Of a stretch of 54,288 bases of DNA, positions 15,903 to 23,952 are shown piece by piece (positions within the stretch are counted from its first letter, which is position 1; every line of letters starts with the position of its first letter). The stretch lies in assembly GCA_019931245.1 (NCBI GenBank), contig JAINDL010000024.1, positions 1-54,288 of the forward strand, given 5' to 3'. Source of the DNA: Bryobacteraceae bacterium CoA2 C42 (lineage in GTDB: Bacteria; Acidobacteriota; Terriglobia; Bryobacterales; Bryobacteraceae). A program made the position numbers and the translations under genes. The notes beneath the pieces were generated by a model. It searched no databases and was not told the DNA's origin. It saw only the letters and a program-made list of their open reading frames with translations.

Positions 15903-16445
15903 TTACTCGTCGGCCGGCGGGAGGAGCCGGGTGAAGACGCCGGTGCGCTGGTAGCTTTCGATTTCGGCGTTGCGCTGGGGGTTGGGCTGGGCGAGGAAGA
16001 GATCGGCTTCCATTTGGGCGTCGAGTTCGGACTCGCCGCCGGTTAAGCGGCGGAGGGCGAGATAGGCTTCGTCGGCGATGCGGGTGACGGGTACGGGGAC
16101 TTCGATGCGCTCGTGGTAGGGCGGCAGGGGGACGGTACGGAAGTCGGTGAGGGCGCGGCGGAGATAGGCGGTGGTTCTGGCTTCGAGGCCGGTGACGAGG
16201 CGGCCGAAGCGGGCGAGGCGGGGATAGTCGTTCACCGTTTCGAGGACAGGCCAGGCGGCTTCCTCGAGCAGGGCGAGGGTGGCGGCGGCGGTGGGGCCGA
16301 GACCGTCCTTTTGCTCGGCGAGGGCGGTGAGACTCTCGATGGCTTGCCGGTTGGCGGCATTGTAGGTGGTATAGAGCTGCTCGAGGGCAGGAGCATCGTT
16401 GGGAGCGGTCTGGCGCCAGGCAGCGAGGAACTCTTCCTTGGTCAT
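15903..16445 (-). CDS. Small alpha-helical protein of unknown function, related to 14771-15256
   Basis: 180 residues, no signal peptide, helical and charged; family not recognised. The ATG at 16445 (MTKEEFLAAW) is preferred over a TTG eight codons upstream; AAGGA lies just before it. The C-terminal phrase RNAEIESYQRTGVFTRL and the middle IADEAYLALRRLT resemble the other small protein of the operon. It ends 6 bases before the LysM gene and begins 17 bases after the kinase/pyrophosphorylase fusion, so it is part of the same transcript. Confidence 0.7.
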   Translation of the reverse strand: MTKEEFLAAWRQTAPNDAPALEQLYTTYNAANRQAIESLTALAEQKDGLGPTAAATLALLEEAAWPVLETVNDYPRLARFGRLVTGLEARTTAYLRRALTDFRTVPLPPYHERIEVPVPVTRIADEAYLALRRLTGGESELDAQMEADLFLAQPNPQRNAEIESYQRTGVFTRLLPPADE

Positions 16446-16462
16446 GATCCTTACTAAAAAAC

Positions 16463-19400
16463 CTAGCAAAGCCCGAGCAGGCCGACAACTGCGGCGGCGG
16501 AGCCATCGCGGACCCAGGTGTCGAGTTGGGTGACATCCTTCAGCTGCTGGCCGCGCTGGCGGTCGACTTCGACGTAGCGGCAGCCGAGTTCATCGAGGGC
16601 GGTCATGTCGCCCCAGAGGCGTTCGAACTGGGCGACGGGGAAGACATCTTCCTGGCCGCGGCCCCAGCGGCGCTTCACTTCCTTGATGGTGATGTAGCTG
16701 GGCATGCGCTGGGCGGTGCGGCGGACGGCGGCGGCGACGAGGGCGGGGTCGGCGAGTTGAGTGCGGGTGAGGCCGAAGGCGGCCAGGAGCGCGTTGATGG
16801 TGATCCAGTAGCTGCCGGTGTTGTAGAAGCGGAGGCCGAACTCGATCTGCTCGCTGGGGAGGCAGAGGCCTTCGACGAGGCGGGGCTGGCCGTTGACGAG
16901 GGCGAGTCCGCCGCCGTGGTCGTCGTACTGGCGGCCGATGACTTCGACGGTCATGCCGGCGCCGGAGGCGAGGTGGTGGCCGAACAATTCGGCGGCGGGG
17001 GTGGCGCCGAGAGTGTCAATGTTATGCAGGAAGAGATAGTCGAGGGCGGGCTGTTCGGCGAGGAGGGCGGCGAGAGTGCCGTTGCGGAGGAGATTGGGGA
17101 CTTCGTACCAGTGGCCGACGGGGTGGATGCACTGGGAGGGTAGATTGTCGGTGTAGTCGCTGGCTTCGCCCGCGGCGCGGACCCATTGCAGGAGGCTCGA
17201 GCGGGCACTTTCGCGCACCTTTTGCTTCTGGGCGTCGAGCTGCTGCTGGGGGAGGACCTCCCAGAGATAGCGCAGGTCGGCGACGGTGGGGACCATGCGA
17301 AGGCCGATGCTGCGGCCGGCCGAGACGCGAACGCCGGTGGCGGCGATGGGGGCGTAGGTGAGGTAGCTGGTGGTGACGAGATGGGGCACGCCGGCGCGGC
17401 GGGCCTTTTCGCGCTGGATATCGAGGAAGCTCCAGTAGCGGTTGCCGATGCGGTGGAAGGGATGGAGGGCTTTGACAACGCCGGCGCCTTTGGTCCAGCG
17501 GCTGCCGACGCCGCCGGCCATGGTGACCATGGCGAGGCGGCCGTGGCGGAGGGCTTGGTGGCCGAGCGCGGAGTTTTGAGCGGTAGGGGTGGCGACGTGT
17601 TCGGGGCGGACGTCTTCGATGAGGGTGTTGGCGGGGAGGCGGTTTTGCGCGAGGCCGACGCGGCCGGCGCGGTAGTCGGCGCGGAGCTGTTCGTGGGCGG
17701 CGGGGTCGAAGCCGTTGGCGGCGAGGAGTTGGGCGAGTTCGGCGCCGGCGCCGCGGTGGGATTCGGCCTCTTTGGGCAGGAGGCGTTCAAAGAGTGCTTC
17801 GGTGTGGCTGCTGTACTGGTGGGCGAAGCGGGTGAGTTCGGCGCGGCGTTCGGGGGTGAGGAGGCGGGGCTCCTGGCGGAGGTCGGCGGGGGCGCGGAGG
17901 AGATAGTAGGGGGCGCTGAGGAGGGCATCGGCGCCGGGGCGGAGGTCGGCCATGGTGCCGTGTTCGTTGATGGTGAAGTCGTAGACGACGGGTTCGACGG
18001 CGAAGGGGAAGCTGGCGGCCATGGCCTGTTTGGTTTCGGCCAGGATGGAGGGCATGGCGGCGAGGGCGGCCGGGCGGACGGCGGGAGAGAAGACGAAGCC
18101 CATGCCGCCACCGCTCATGCCGCCGAGCATCCAGAAGCCCCAGAAGCCATCGCCGAAACGGGCGCGGCACTGCGCGATGAGGGCTTCGGTGTAGGCGTTG
18201 CCGGCCCAGGGGATGATGGATTGAATGGGGCCGTCGTAGTTGGCCTGGGTGAGCGAGGCGAGGCGCTGGATATCGCCTTGGCGCAGAGCGTCGTGCAACT
18301 GGTCGAGGAGGGCGACGGCCTGCTGGCGGCTCTGCCATTCGGGTCCGCTGCGGAGGAGATAGCGCTCGGTGCACATTTCGAGAATGGGGCCGACGTCCTG
18401 GCTCATGCCGCCGTGGACGAGCACGAGCGACTCTTCGAGGCGGCGGCGGGCGGCGGCGGGGACCTCGTCGAGGAGACGGTGGCGGGGCAGGAGGCGACCG
18501 CGGCTGACGCCGTGTTCGGGGTCGCCAGGGGCGGCCTCTTCGGCGGCGATGAGTTTGATACCGGGCCAGACGCCGCCGGAATCCTGCCAGCCGCCGCCGC
18601 TGCCGCCGAGCCATTCGCCGAGGATGGCGCGGGCGGCGACCTGGCGGCGGTCGTCTTCGGCGAGGGGGCCGGTGAGGGCGCGGATCTGGCCGGTGGAGCG
18701 CATGCAGAGGGAGATGAGGCAGGCCAGGAGGTTGGTGCTGACGGCGAAGCGGCTACCTTTGGGGATGTCGTTGACCTGGCTTACCAGTTCGAGGCCACAG
18801 CCTTCGCGGCCGGTGAGGCGGGCGAGGAGGGCCGGGAGGCGCTGGCCGCTGCCTTCGAGACCAGCCGGGACAAGGCCGCTGGCGATGACGGCGGCTTTGA
18901 GGAGGCCGAGATAGTCGCGGGCGAAGTCGAAGACTTCGTCGAGGGAGGAGATATCGACGGCGGCGCCGAGGTCGACGCTGACGAGGCGGAGGACGGGTTG
19001 GTCGATGACGCGGAGGAAGGCTTCGACGGGAGGGCGGGGGGCGGCGCCGGAGCCGCGGACGGCGAGATCGACGGAGATGTTGATGACCCGGGCGCCTTCG
19101 GGGTAGTCCATGGCGAGGAAAAAGATGTCGCTCCAGGCGCTGTGGGAGAGGTCCATGCGAACGGGGGTGGCTTCGTGGAGGACGGGGAAGGGGCCGGGGG
19201 TGTTGAGTTCAGGGCGGAGGCGGAGGGGGTAGTCGGCGAGGTGGCCGGTGCGGAACATCCACTGGTTGCCGGGGAAGCGGCGGACGCTTTGGCGGACCTG
19301 GTCGGCGAGGGTTTGGAAGGCGAGGCCGCGGTAGGCGGTGGCGAGGGCGCTGCTGAGGGCGGGGCTGGGGAGGCCGGGGGCGAGGAGTTCGGCGATGGCC

Positions 19401-19660
19401 TGTTCAAAGCGGCGGGCGCGGATATGTTCGATGGCGCGGAAGGGGATGAGGGCCGAGGCGGGGGCGGCGGGGCCGATGGAGAAGCGATGGAGGGTGGAGA
19501 GAAAGACGAGGGAGCGGACGCGGTCGTAGAGATTCGTGGCGTCCTTGCGGAAGGCTTCGAGGCGGGCGGCTTCGGCGAGGAGGTCGGCGAGAGGGCGGCC
19601 GGCGGTCCACTCTTCAAAGGGGGCGTGGGCACGGGCCTTGATGCGGTCGACGAGGGTCAT
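16463..19660 (-). CDS. GHMP sugar kinase fused to UDPGP-type pyrophosphorylase
   Basis: 1065 residues, two enzyme halves. The N-terminal half (about 150-585) is a fucokinase-like GHMP kinase: motif 2 at about 299-317 (IPKGSRFAVSTNLLACLIS), the kinase hallmark EWLGGSGGGWQDSGG at about 349-363, and the C-terminal GGMSGGGMGFVF at about 513-524. The C-terminal half (about 700-1065) is UDPGP-like: VTMAGGVGSRWTKGAG at 712-727, a Lys-containing VVKALHPF, HPVGHWYEVPNLL, and HNIDTLGA. This would make a sugar-1-phosphate and then activate it, like Fkp of Bacteroides but with the domain order reversed and a different nucleotidyltransferase family. Sugar and nucleotide are unknown. Motif 2 is atypical (usually GSGLGTSS), so kinase activity is not certain. 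Coupled to the upstream nucleotidyltransferase by ATGA. Confidence 0.8.
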   Translation of the reverse strand: MTLVDRIKARAHAPFEEWTAGRPLADLLAEAARLEAFRKDATNLYDRVRSLVFLSTLHRFSIGPAAPASALIPFRAIEHIRARRFEQAIAELLAPGLPSPALSSALATAYRGLAFQTLADQVRQSVRRFPGNQWMFRTGHLADYPLRLRPELNTPGPFPVLHEATPVRMDLSHSAWSDIFFLAMDYPEGARVINISVDLAVRGSGAAPRPPVEAFLRVIDQPVLRLVSVDLGAAVDISSLDEVFDFARDYLGLLKAAVIASGLVPAGLEGSGQRLPALLARLTGREGCGLELVSQVNDIPKGSRFAVSTNLLACLISLCMRSTGQIRALTGPLAEDDRRQVAARAILGEWLGGSGGGWQDSGGVWPGIKLIAAEEAAPGDPEHGVSRGRLLPRHRLLDEVPAAARRRLEESLVLVHGGMSQDVGPILEMCTERYLLRSGPEWQSRQQAVALLDQLHDALRQGDIQRLASLTQANYDGPIQSIIPWAGNAYTEALIAQCRARFGDGFWGFWMLGGMSGGGMGFVFSPAVRPAALAAMPSILAETKQAMAASFPFAVEPVVYDFTINEHGTMADLRPGADALLSAPYYLLRAPADLRQEPRLLTPERRAELTRFAHQYSSHTEALFERLLPKEAESHRGAGAELAQLLAANGFDPAAHEQLRADYRAGRVGLAQNRLPANTLIEDVRPEHVATPTAQNSALGHQALRHGRLAMVTMAGGVGSRWTKGAGVVKALHPFHRIGNRYWSFLDIQREKARRAGVPHLVTTSYLTYAPIAATGVRVSAGRSIGLRMVPTVADLRYLWEVLPQQQLDAQKQKVRESARSSLLQWVRAAGEASDYTDNLPSQCIHPVGHWYEVPNLLRNGTLAALLAEQPALDYLFLHNIDTLGATPAAELFGHHLASGAGMTVEVIGRQYDDHGGGLALVNGQPRLVEGLCLPSEQIEFGLRFYNTGSYWITINALLAAFGLTRTQLADPALVAAAVRRTAQRMPSYITIKEVKRRWGRGQEDVFPVAQFERLWGDMTALDELGCRYVEVDRQRGQQLKDVTQLDTWVRDGSAAAVVGLLGLC

Positions 19661-20481
19661 CGAGCGGTGAGCTCCAGCATGAGAGAGAGGATCTCGTCGC
19701 GGTCGGCGCCCTGGAGGCCGAGGGCGAGTTGGGCCTGGAGGAGGCCGTATTTGCTGCCGATATCGAAGCGGCGGCCGGGGAGGACGGTGGCGAGGTAGCG
19801 TTCCTGGCGGGCGAGGAGTTGGAGGGCGTGGGAGAGGCCGGGGACGACGCCGGTGGCGCTGTAGTGGGCGTCGAGGATGTCCATGAGGCCGGGGGAGAAC
19901 AGGTGGATGCCGAAGAAGCAGAGGTAGTGGCCCTGGCGGAGGCCGGCGGCGACGAGTTCGCGTTCGGCCTGGGTGGGGGTGGGTTTTTCGAGGACCGTTT
20001 CGACCTGGTAGAGGCCGTGGCCGAGGGCCGGACCGCCGACGGCGCCGAAGAAGGGCAGGAGGCCTTCGCGGGTGGGGAGGACGGCGCTGACGCTGCAGGC
20101 TTCGGCCGCATGGAGGCGGACGAGTTCGGCGGTGAGGGCGCTGACGGGGCCCTGGTCGGCGAGGTAGAAGTGGTCGCCAACAAGATGGAGGAAGGGTTCG
20201 GGGCCGACGAAGTGGCGAGCCTGATAGAGGGCGTGGCCGTAGCCGTTGGCTTCGGATTGTTCGATGAGGGTGATGCGGCGGCCGGTGGGGGCGAAGAGGT
20301 CGGCCATGGGGGCGCGGTCGCCGGCGGGGATGACGATGCCGATCTCGTCGACGGAGTCGGCGAGAAGTTCAAGCAGGAAGTCGCCCATGGTGGGCCGGCG
20401 GTTGTCGGGCGTGGCCAGGGTCTGGTGCAGGATGTGCCGCTGGCCGGGGGCGGCCGCCGTGATAACTGCCTTGCGTTTCAT
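19657..20481 (-). CDS. GalU/RmlA-like nucleotidyltransferase with altered signature
   Basis: 274 residues, Rossmann-type sugar nucleotidyltransferase by overall pattern: VITAAAPGQRH at the N-terminus, EANGYGHALYQARHFVG at about 77-93 (QxxGxGHA type), FLHLVGDHFYL at about 96-106, VETVLEKPTPTQAE near 160, and FDIGSKYGLLQAQLAL near 240 as in GalU. The usual GxGTRxxP...K loop is replaced by APGQRHILHQTL, so the catalytic Arg/Lys pattern is changed. It may be a divergent uridylyl- or guanylyltransferase or a subunit working with the fused enzyme just downstream. First gene of the eight-gene operon; divergent from a fatty acid hydroxylase gene 41 bases away. Confidence 0.75.
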   Translation of the reverse strand: MKRKAVITAAAPGQRHILHQTLATPDNRRPTMGDFLLELLADSVDEIGIVIPAGDRAPMADLFAPTGRRITLIEQSEANGYGHALYQARHFVGPEPFLHLVGDHFYLADQGPVSALTAELVRLHAAEACSVSAVLPTREGLLPFFGAVGGPALGHGLYQVETVLEKPTPTQAERELVAAGLRQGHYLCFFGIHLFSPGLMDILDAHYSATGVVPGLSHALQLLARQERYLATVLPGRRFDIGSKYGLLQAQLALGLQGADRDEILSLMLELTAR

Positions 20482-20522
20482 CGCTCTCGCTATTGTAAGG
20501 GCTAAACTGGAGTTGGTACCCG

Positions 20523-21446
20523 ATGCGTGAATTTTTTGATGCTCTGCATTCCTGGCTTTACGAGGCCGTGGTGCAGCCGGTGCTGTTCCGGTGGGAGTTG
20601 ATGGGGTGGGCGGAGCTGGCTTATGAGTGGTCGGAGCTGTTTCTGCTGGGGGCGATTGAAGTGGCGGTGCTGTGGGCGCTGCTGCGGCCGCTCGAGACGT
20701 TGTTTCCGGTGGAGCGGTGGGAGGACCGGGCGGAGACGCGGGTGGACGTGGTGTACACGCTGCTGGCGCGGTTGGGGATTCTGCCGATTTTCTTCTTTAT
20801 CGTGCTGCAGCCGGCGGTGGATGCTGTGCACGCGGCGCTGCGGCTGCGCGATGTGATTCCGCCGAATCTCGAGGATTTACTGCCGGTTTTGCGGGACCGG
20901 CCGTGGCTGAGTCTGCTGGCGTATGCGGTGGCGTTTGACTTTCTTGACTACTGGCGGCACCGCGGGGAGCATAGTTTCCGGCGCTGGTGGGCTTTGCATG
21001 CGGTGCACCATTCGCAGCGGCAGATGACGTTTTGGTCCGATGAGCGGGAGCACCTGCTGGGACAGGCGGTGGCGGCGCTGCTACGGGCGGGGTTCGCGGT
21101 GGCGATCGGGGTGCCGGCGGCGGATTTTCTGATGGTGACGCTGGCGGCGGGGGCGATTGAGAGTTTGTCGCACGCCAACATTCGGATGAGTTTCGGTCGA
21201 ATCGGGGACCGGCTGTTGGTAAGCCCGCTGTACCACCGGACGCATCACGCGCGGCACGTCAACACGGCGACGAACCTGGCGACGCTGTTTCCGGTGTGGG
21301 ACATCCTGTTCGGGACGGCCGATTTTTCGCGGACCTACGCGGCGACGGGCATCGATGATGACCGGGAGTATGGCCGGGGGTTCTGGCAACAGCAATGGCT
21401 GGGTTTGGCGCGGCTATTTGCGAAAGTGGAAGCGGGCGATCGGTAG
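20523..21446 (+). CDS. Fatty acid hydroxylase / sterol desaturase family membrane enzyme
   Basis: 307-residue integral membrane di-iron enzyme. Histidine boxes: HRGEH at 146-150, HAVHH at 159-163, a His in LSHANI at about 217, and HRTHHARH at 238-245, the spacing of the family. At least four hydrophobic segments precede and surround the boxes. It hydroxylates or desaturates a lipid; the substrate is not evident. GGAG lies about ten bases before the ATG. It is divergent from the sugar-nucleotide operon, and its 3' end overlaps the convergent phosphoesterase gene by 33 bases. Confidence 0.88.
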   Translation: MREFFDALHSWLYEAVVQPVLFRWELMGWAELAYEWSELFLLGAIEVAVLWALLRPLETLFPVERWEDRAETRVDVVYTLLARLGILPIFFFIVLQPAVDAVHAALRLRDVIPPNLEDLLPVLRDRPWLSLLAYAVAFDFLDYWRHRGEHSFRRWWALHAVHHSQRQMTFWSDEREHLLGQAVAALLRAGFAVAIGVPAADFLMVTLAAGAIESLSHANIRMSFGRIGDRLLVSPLYHRTHHARHVNTATNLATLFPVWDILFGTADFSRTYAATGIDDDREYGRGFWQQQWLGLARLFAKVEAGDR

Positions 21447-23864
21447 CGGCATTTCGCTGGCGGCGCCGCGGACGCTCTTCCAGATGATTTCGTTAAGGGC
21501 GAGCATGGGGGCGCGGTCGTACTCGTCGAGGTTCATTTCGAGGGACTCTTTGGCGCCCCAGGCGAGGGCGGTGTTGAGCGCGTTGAGATCGATGCGCGGC
21601 TTTTCGTGAGAGTAGGGGGTGAGGTCGGCGGTGGTTCCCATGGCGTTGTACATGGGGGTGGCGGCGGCATCGTACTGGCTCATGGGAGGCAGGCCGAGGA
21701 GGAGTTCGATGGAGCGGAGCATGGAGGTGGTGGTGTAGAGGGTGCTGTCGACGGTTTTGCGTTTGGTGTAGGGGCTGATGAGGAGGCCGACGGTGCGGCG
21801 GGCGTCGACGTGATCGGGGCCGTTCTGGGCATCATCTTCGATGACGAAGATGGCGGTTTTGGGCCAGTAGGGGGAGCGGGTGAGGCGGTCGATGATGAGG
21901 CCGAGGGCGTAGTCGTTGGAGGCGACGGCGGCCTGGGGGGTGGGGGCGCCGGGGCGGGTGCCCTGGGTGTGGTCTTCGCCGAGGCTCATGACGGAGTAGT
22001 GGGGGAGGCGGCGGGCCGGGTCGGGCGAGGCGAAGTTGCGTTCGAACTCGTCGAGTTCGGCGAGGAAGACCTTGGCGTTGTCGGTGTCGCGCATGCCGGG
22101 GAGTTTGAACTTCGGCGAGACGTGGCCGTAGAGGTTGCCGATGCCGGGGGAGGCTTGCATGGTGGTGCCGTCGCTTGAGCGGGTGGCGTATTCGCCGTAG
22201 CTGCGATAGGTGAGGCCTTTGGCTTTGGCGACGTCCCAGAGGTTGCCGCCGCTGGGGATATAGGCGTTCGAGATGCCGGATTTGGAGTGGCCGCCGTAGG
22301 TGATGGGCCAGAGCTTTTCGTTGAAGTCAGTGGCGTAGGCGGCATTGGACCAGGAGTGGCCGTCAACGCTGACTTCGCCGTCGCAGAAGAGGTTATCGAA
22401 CAGGACAAACTCTTCGGCGAGTTTGTGGTGGTTGGGGGTGATTTCGCGGCCGAAGATGGTGAGGCGCGGGTCGCCGTTGCCTTGCTTGAGATCGCCGAAG
22501 ACCTGGTCGTAAGTCCGGTTTTCCTTGATGATGTAGACGATGTGTTCAATGGGCGAGCCGACGCCGACTGCGGCGGGGATGATGGAGGGCTGCTTGGGGG
22601 TGGCGGCGCGGGTGAGCTGTTCGTCGCGGTAGGGGATGTTGGCGAGGACCTGGGCGGTGTACTTGCCGAGTTCGTTCTTGAGGTTCTTGAGATCGACGCG
22701 GTGGACGGAGCCTTTCTGGAGGCTGCGGACGCTGTTTTCGGGCATGCCGGGCTGGCGGAGGGGGCTGGTGGGGCCGGTGACGTTCGGGTAGCCGCCGAGG
22801 CCTTTGGCGTTGCCGACGATGAGCTGGTTGGTGGCGGGCAGATAGGAGAGCGCCGAGGGGTACCAGCCGGCGGGGATGAAGCCGAGAATGGCGCTTTCGC
22901 CCTGCTCTTTGACGTTGATGACGGCGATGGCGTTGTTGTCGGCGTTGGCGACGAAGAGCATCTTGTTGGCGTCGTCGAAGGCGAGGGCGTTGGGGGTGGA
23001 GCCTTCGGGGGCGAGAGCGGTGATGCCGACGTTGATGCGTTCGGTGGGGCGGAGTTTGGCCGTGTCGATGACCATCACGCTGTTCTTGTTGGCGCAGGAG
23101 ACGAACAGGCGGCCGTCGGAGGCGAGCAGGAGGTCGTTGGGATTGGGGTCGACGTCGATGGTGCGGACGACTTTGGAGGTAGCGACGTCGATGACGGAGA
23201 CCGAGGCGCTGGCCCAGTTGGAGACGTAGAGGGTTTTGGCGTCGCGGGAGAGGACGACGTCGTAGGGGTTGATCTGGGTGCGGATGCGTTCGAGGAGTTT
23301 GCCGGAGGCGGCGTCGAAGACGACGAGGTGGCCGGGGTCGTTGCCGGTGCCGCGGTTGGCGGCGTAGAGTTTGCCGTTGGTGGGATGGTGGACGAGGCCG
23401 GCCCAGAGAATTTTGTTGAGCGGGATGGTCTCTTCAAACCGCTGGGTAGGTTCGGGGCTGAGCTTGCCGTTGGCGTAGGAGTAGGCGTAGATGGGGGCGC
23501 GCTGGGGGTTCTGCCGGCTGTCGGCGTTGCCGCCGGAGGCGTAGAGGGTTTTGCCGTCCGGGCTGAAGCCGAGGCCGAACCAGGCCGACTTCATGGGGAT
23601 GCGCTGGACGGCTTCCCAGGAGGCGAGGTTGATGACGTCGAGGCCGTGGGGGTTGAAGCCGGCGTGGAGTCCGATGATGACCTTGCCGTCGGGGGACGGC
23701 ATCAGTTGGAGGGTCATGTCTTCGGTGGGGACGGCGGGGCCGACGGGGGTGATCCGCCAGCCGTTAGGGAGGTTGTAGCCGCCGGGCATGGGGCCGGGGC
23801 GCTGGGCGAGCAGGAGGGCGGCGGAGGTCAGCAGGAAGAAGAGGTGGCGCGTCATCGGGACCAT
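21414..23864 (-). CDS. Exported YncE-like propeller fused to an alkaline phosphatase-type phosphoesterase
   Basis: 816 residues. Signal peptide in the first 20 residues (MTRHLFFLLTSAALLLAQ). A seven-bladed propeller follows (about 40-400) with YVTN-type blades such as LYVSNWASASVSVIDV and LFVANADNNAIAVINV. The C-terminal part (from about 440) is a phosphoesterase of the alkaline phosphatase superfamily: EHIVYIIKENRTYDQVFGD at its start, DGHSWSNAAY, and IFVIEDDAQNGPDHVDARR. This pairing is known in acidobacteria and others; the substrate is not known. The ATG at 23864 is preferred (GGTGA four bases upstream) over the ATG at 23855 and over a long upstream extension that would cover the divergent gene. 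Confidence 0.85.
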   Translation of the reverse strand: MVPMTRHLFFLLTSAALLLAQRPGPMPGGYNLPNGWRITPVGPAVPTEDMTLQLMPSPDGKVIIGLHAGFNPHGLDVINLASWEAVQRIPMKSAWFGLGFSPDGKTLYASGGNADSRQNPQRAPIYAYSYANGKLSPEPTQRFEETIPLNKILWAGLVHHPTNGKLYAANRGTGNDPGHLVVFDAASGKLLERIRTQINPYDVVLSRDAKTLYVSNWASASVSVIDVATSKVVRTIDVDPNPNDLLLASDGRLFVSCANKNSVMVIDTAKLRPTERINVGITALAPEGSTPNALAFDDANKMLFVANADNNAIAVINVKEQGESAILGFIPAGWYPSALSYLPATNQLIVGNAKGLGGYPNVTGPTSPLRQPGMPENSVRSLQKGSVHRVDLKNLKNELGKYTAQVLANIPYRDEQLTRAATPKQPSIIPAAVGVGSPIEHIVYIIKENRTYDQVFGDLKQGNGDPRLTIFGREITPNHHKLAEEFVLFDNLFCDGEVSVDGHSWSNAAYATDFNEKLWPITYGGHSKSGISNAYIPSGGNLWDVAKAKGLTYRSYGEYATRSSDGTTMQASPGIGNLYGHVSPKFKLPGMRDTDNAKVFLAELDEFERNFASPDPARRLPHYSVMSLGEDHTQGTRPGAPTPQAAVASNDYALGLIIDRLTRSPYWPKTAIFVIEDDAQNGPDHVDARRTVGLLISPYTKRKTVDSTLYTTTSMLRSIELLLGLPPMSQYDAAATPMYNAMGTTADLTPYSHEKPRIDLNALNTALAWGAKESLEMNLDEYDRAPMLALNEIIWKSVRGAASEMPLPIARFHFRK

Positions 23865-23952
23865 TAGATCACCAAAGTGTGAACGGGTGATGACGGCGGC
23901 CGCCTTCCTGTCGCGCCTTCCCTGCCCCGGTGCCTGTAGAATAGGGCTCGAT

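Noticed and set aside
11736-16445. Type VI secretion or contractile injection locus
   Set aside because: The LysM/PG-binding protein is suggestive, but no sheath, tube, baseplate, VgrG or PAAR gene is in the window.
17186-19798. 870-codon plus-strand frame opposite the kinase fusion
   Set aside because: Antisense shadow of a GC-rich gene; composed of low-complexity Gly/Ala/Asp/Glu runs with no family motif, while the minus strand carries clear kinase and UDPGP motifs.
22287-23867. 526-codon plus-strand frame opposite the propeller/phosphoesterase
   Set aside because: Gly/Asp/Val-rich shadow without motifs; the minus strand has YVTN blades and phosphoesterase signatures.
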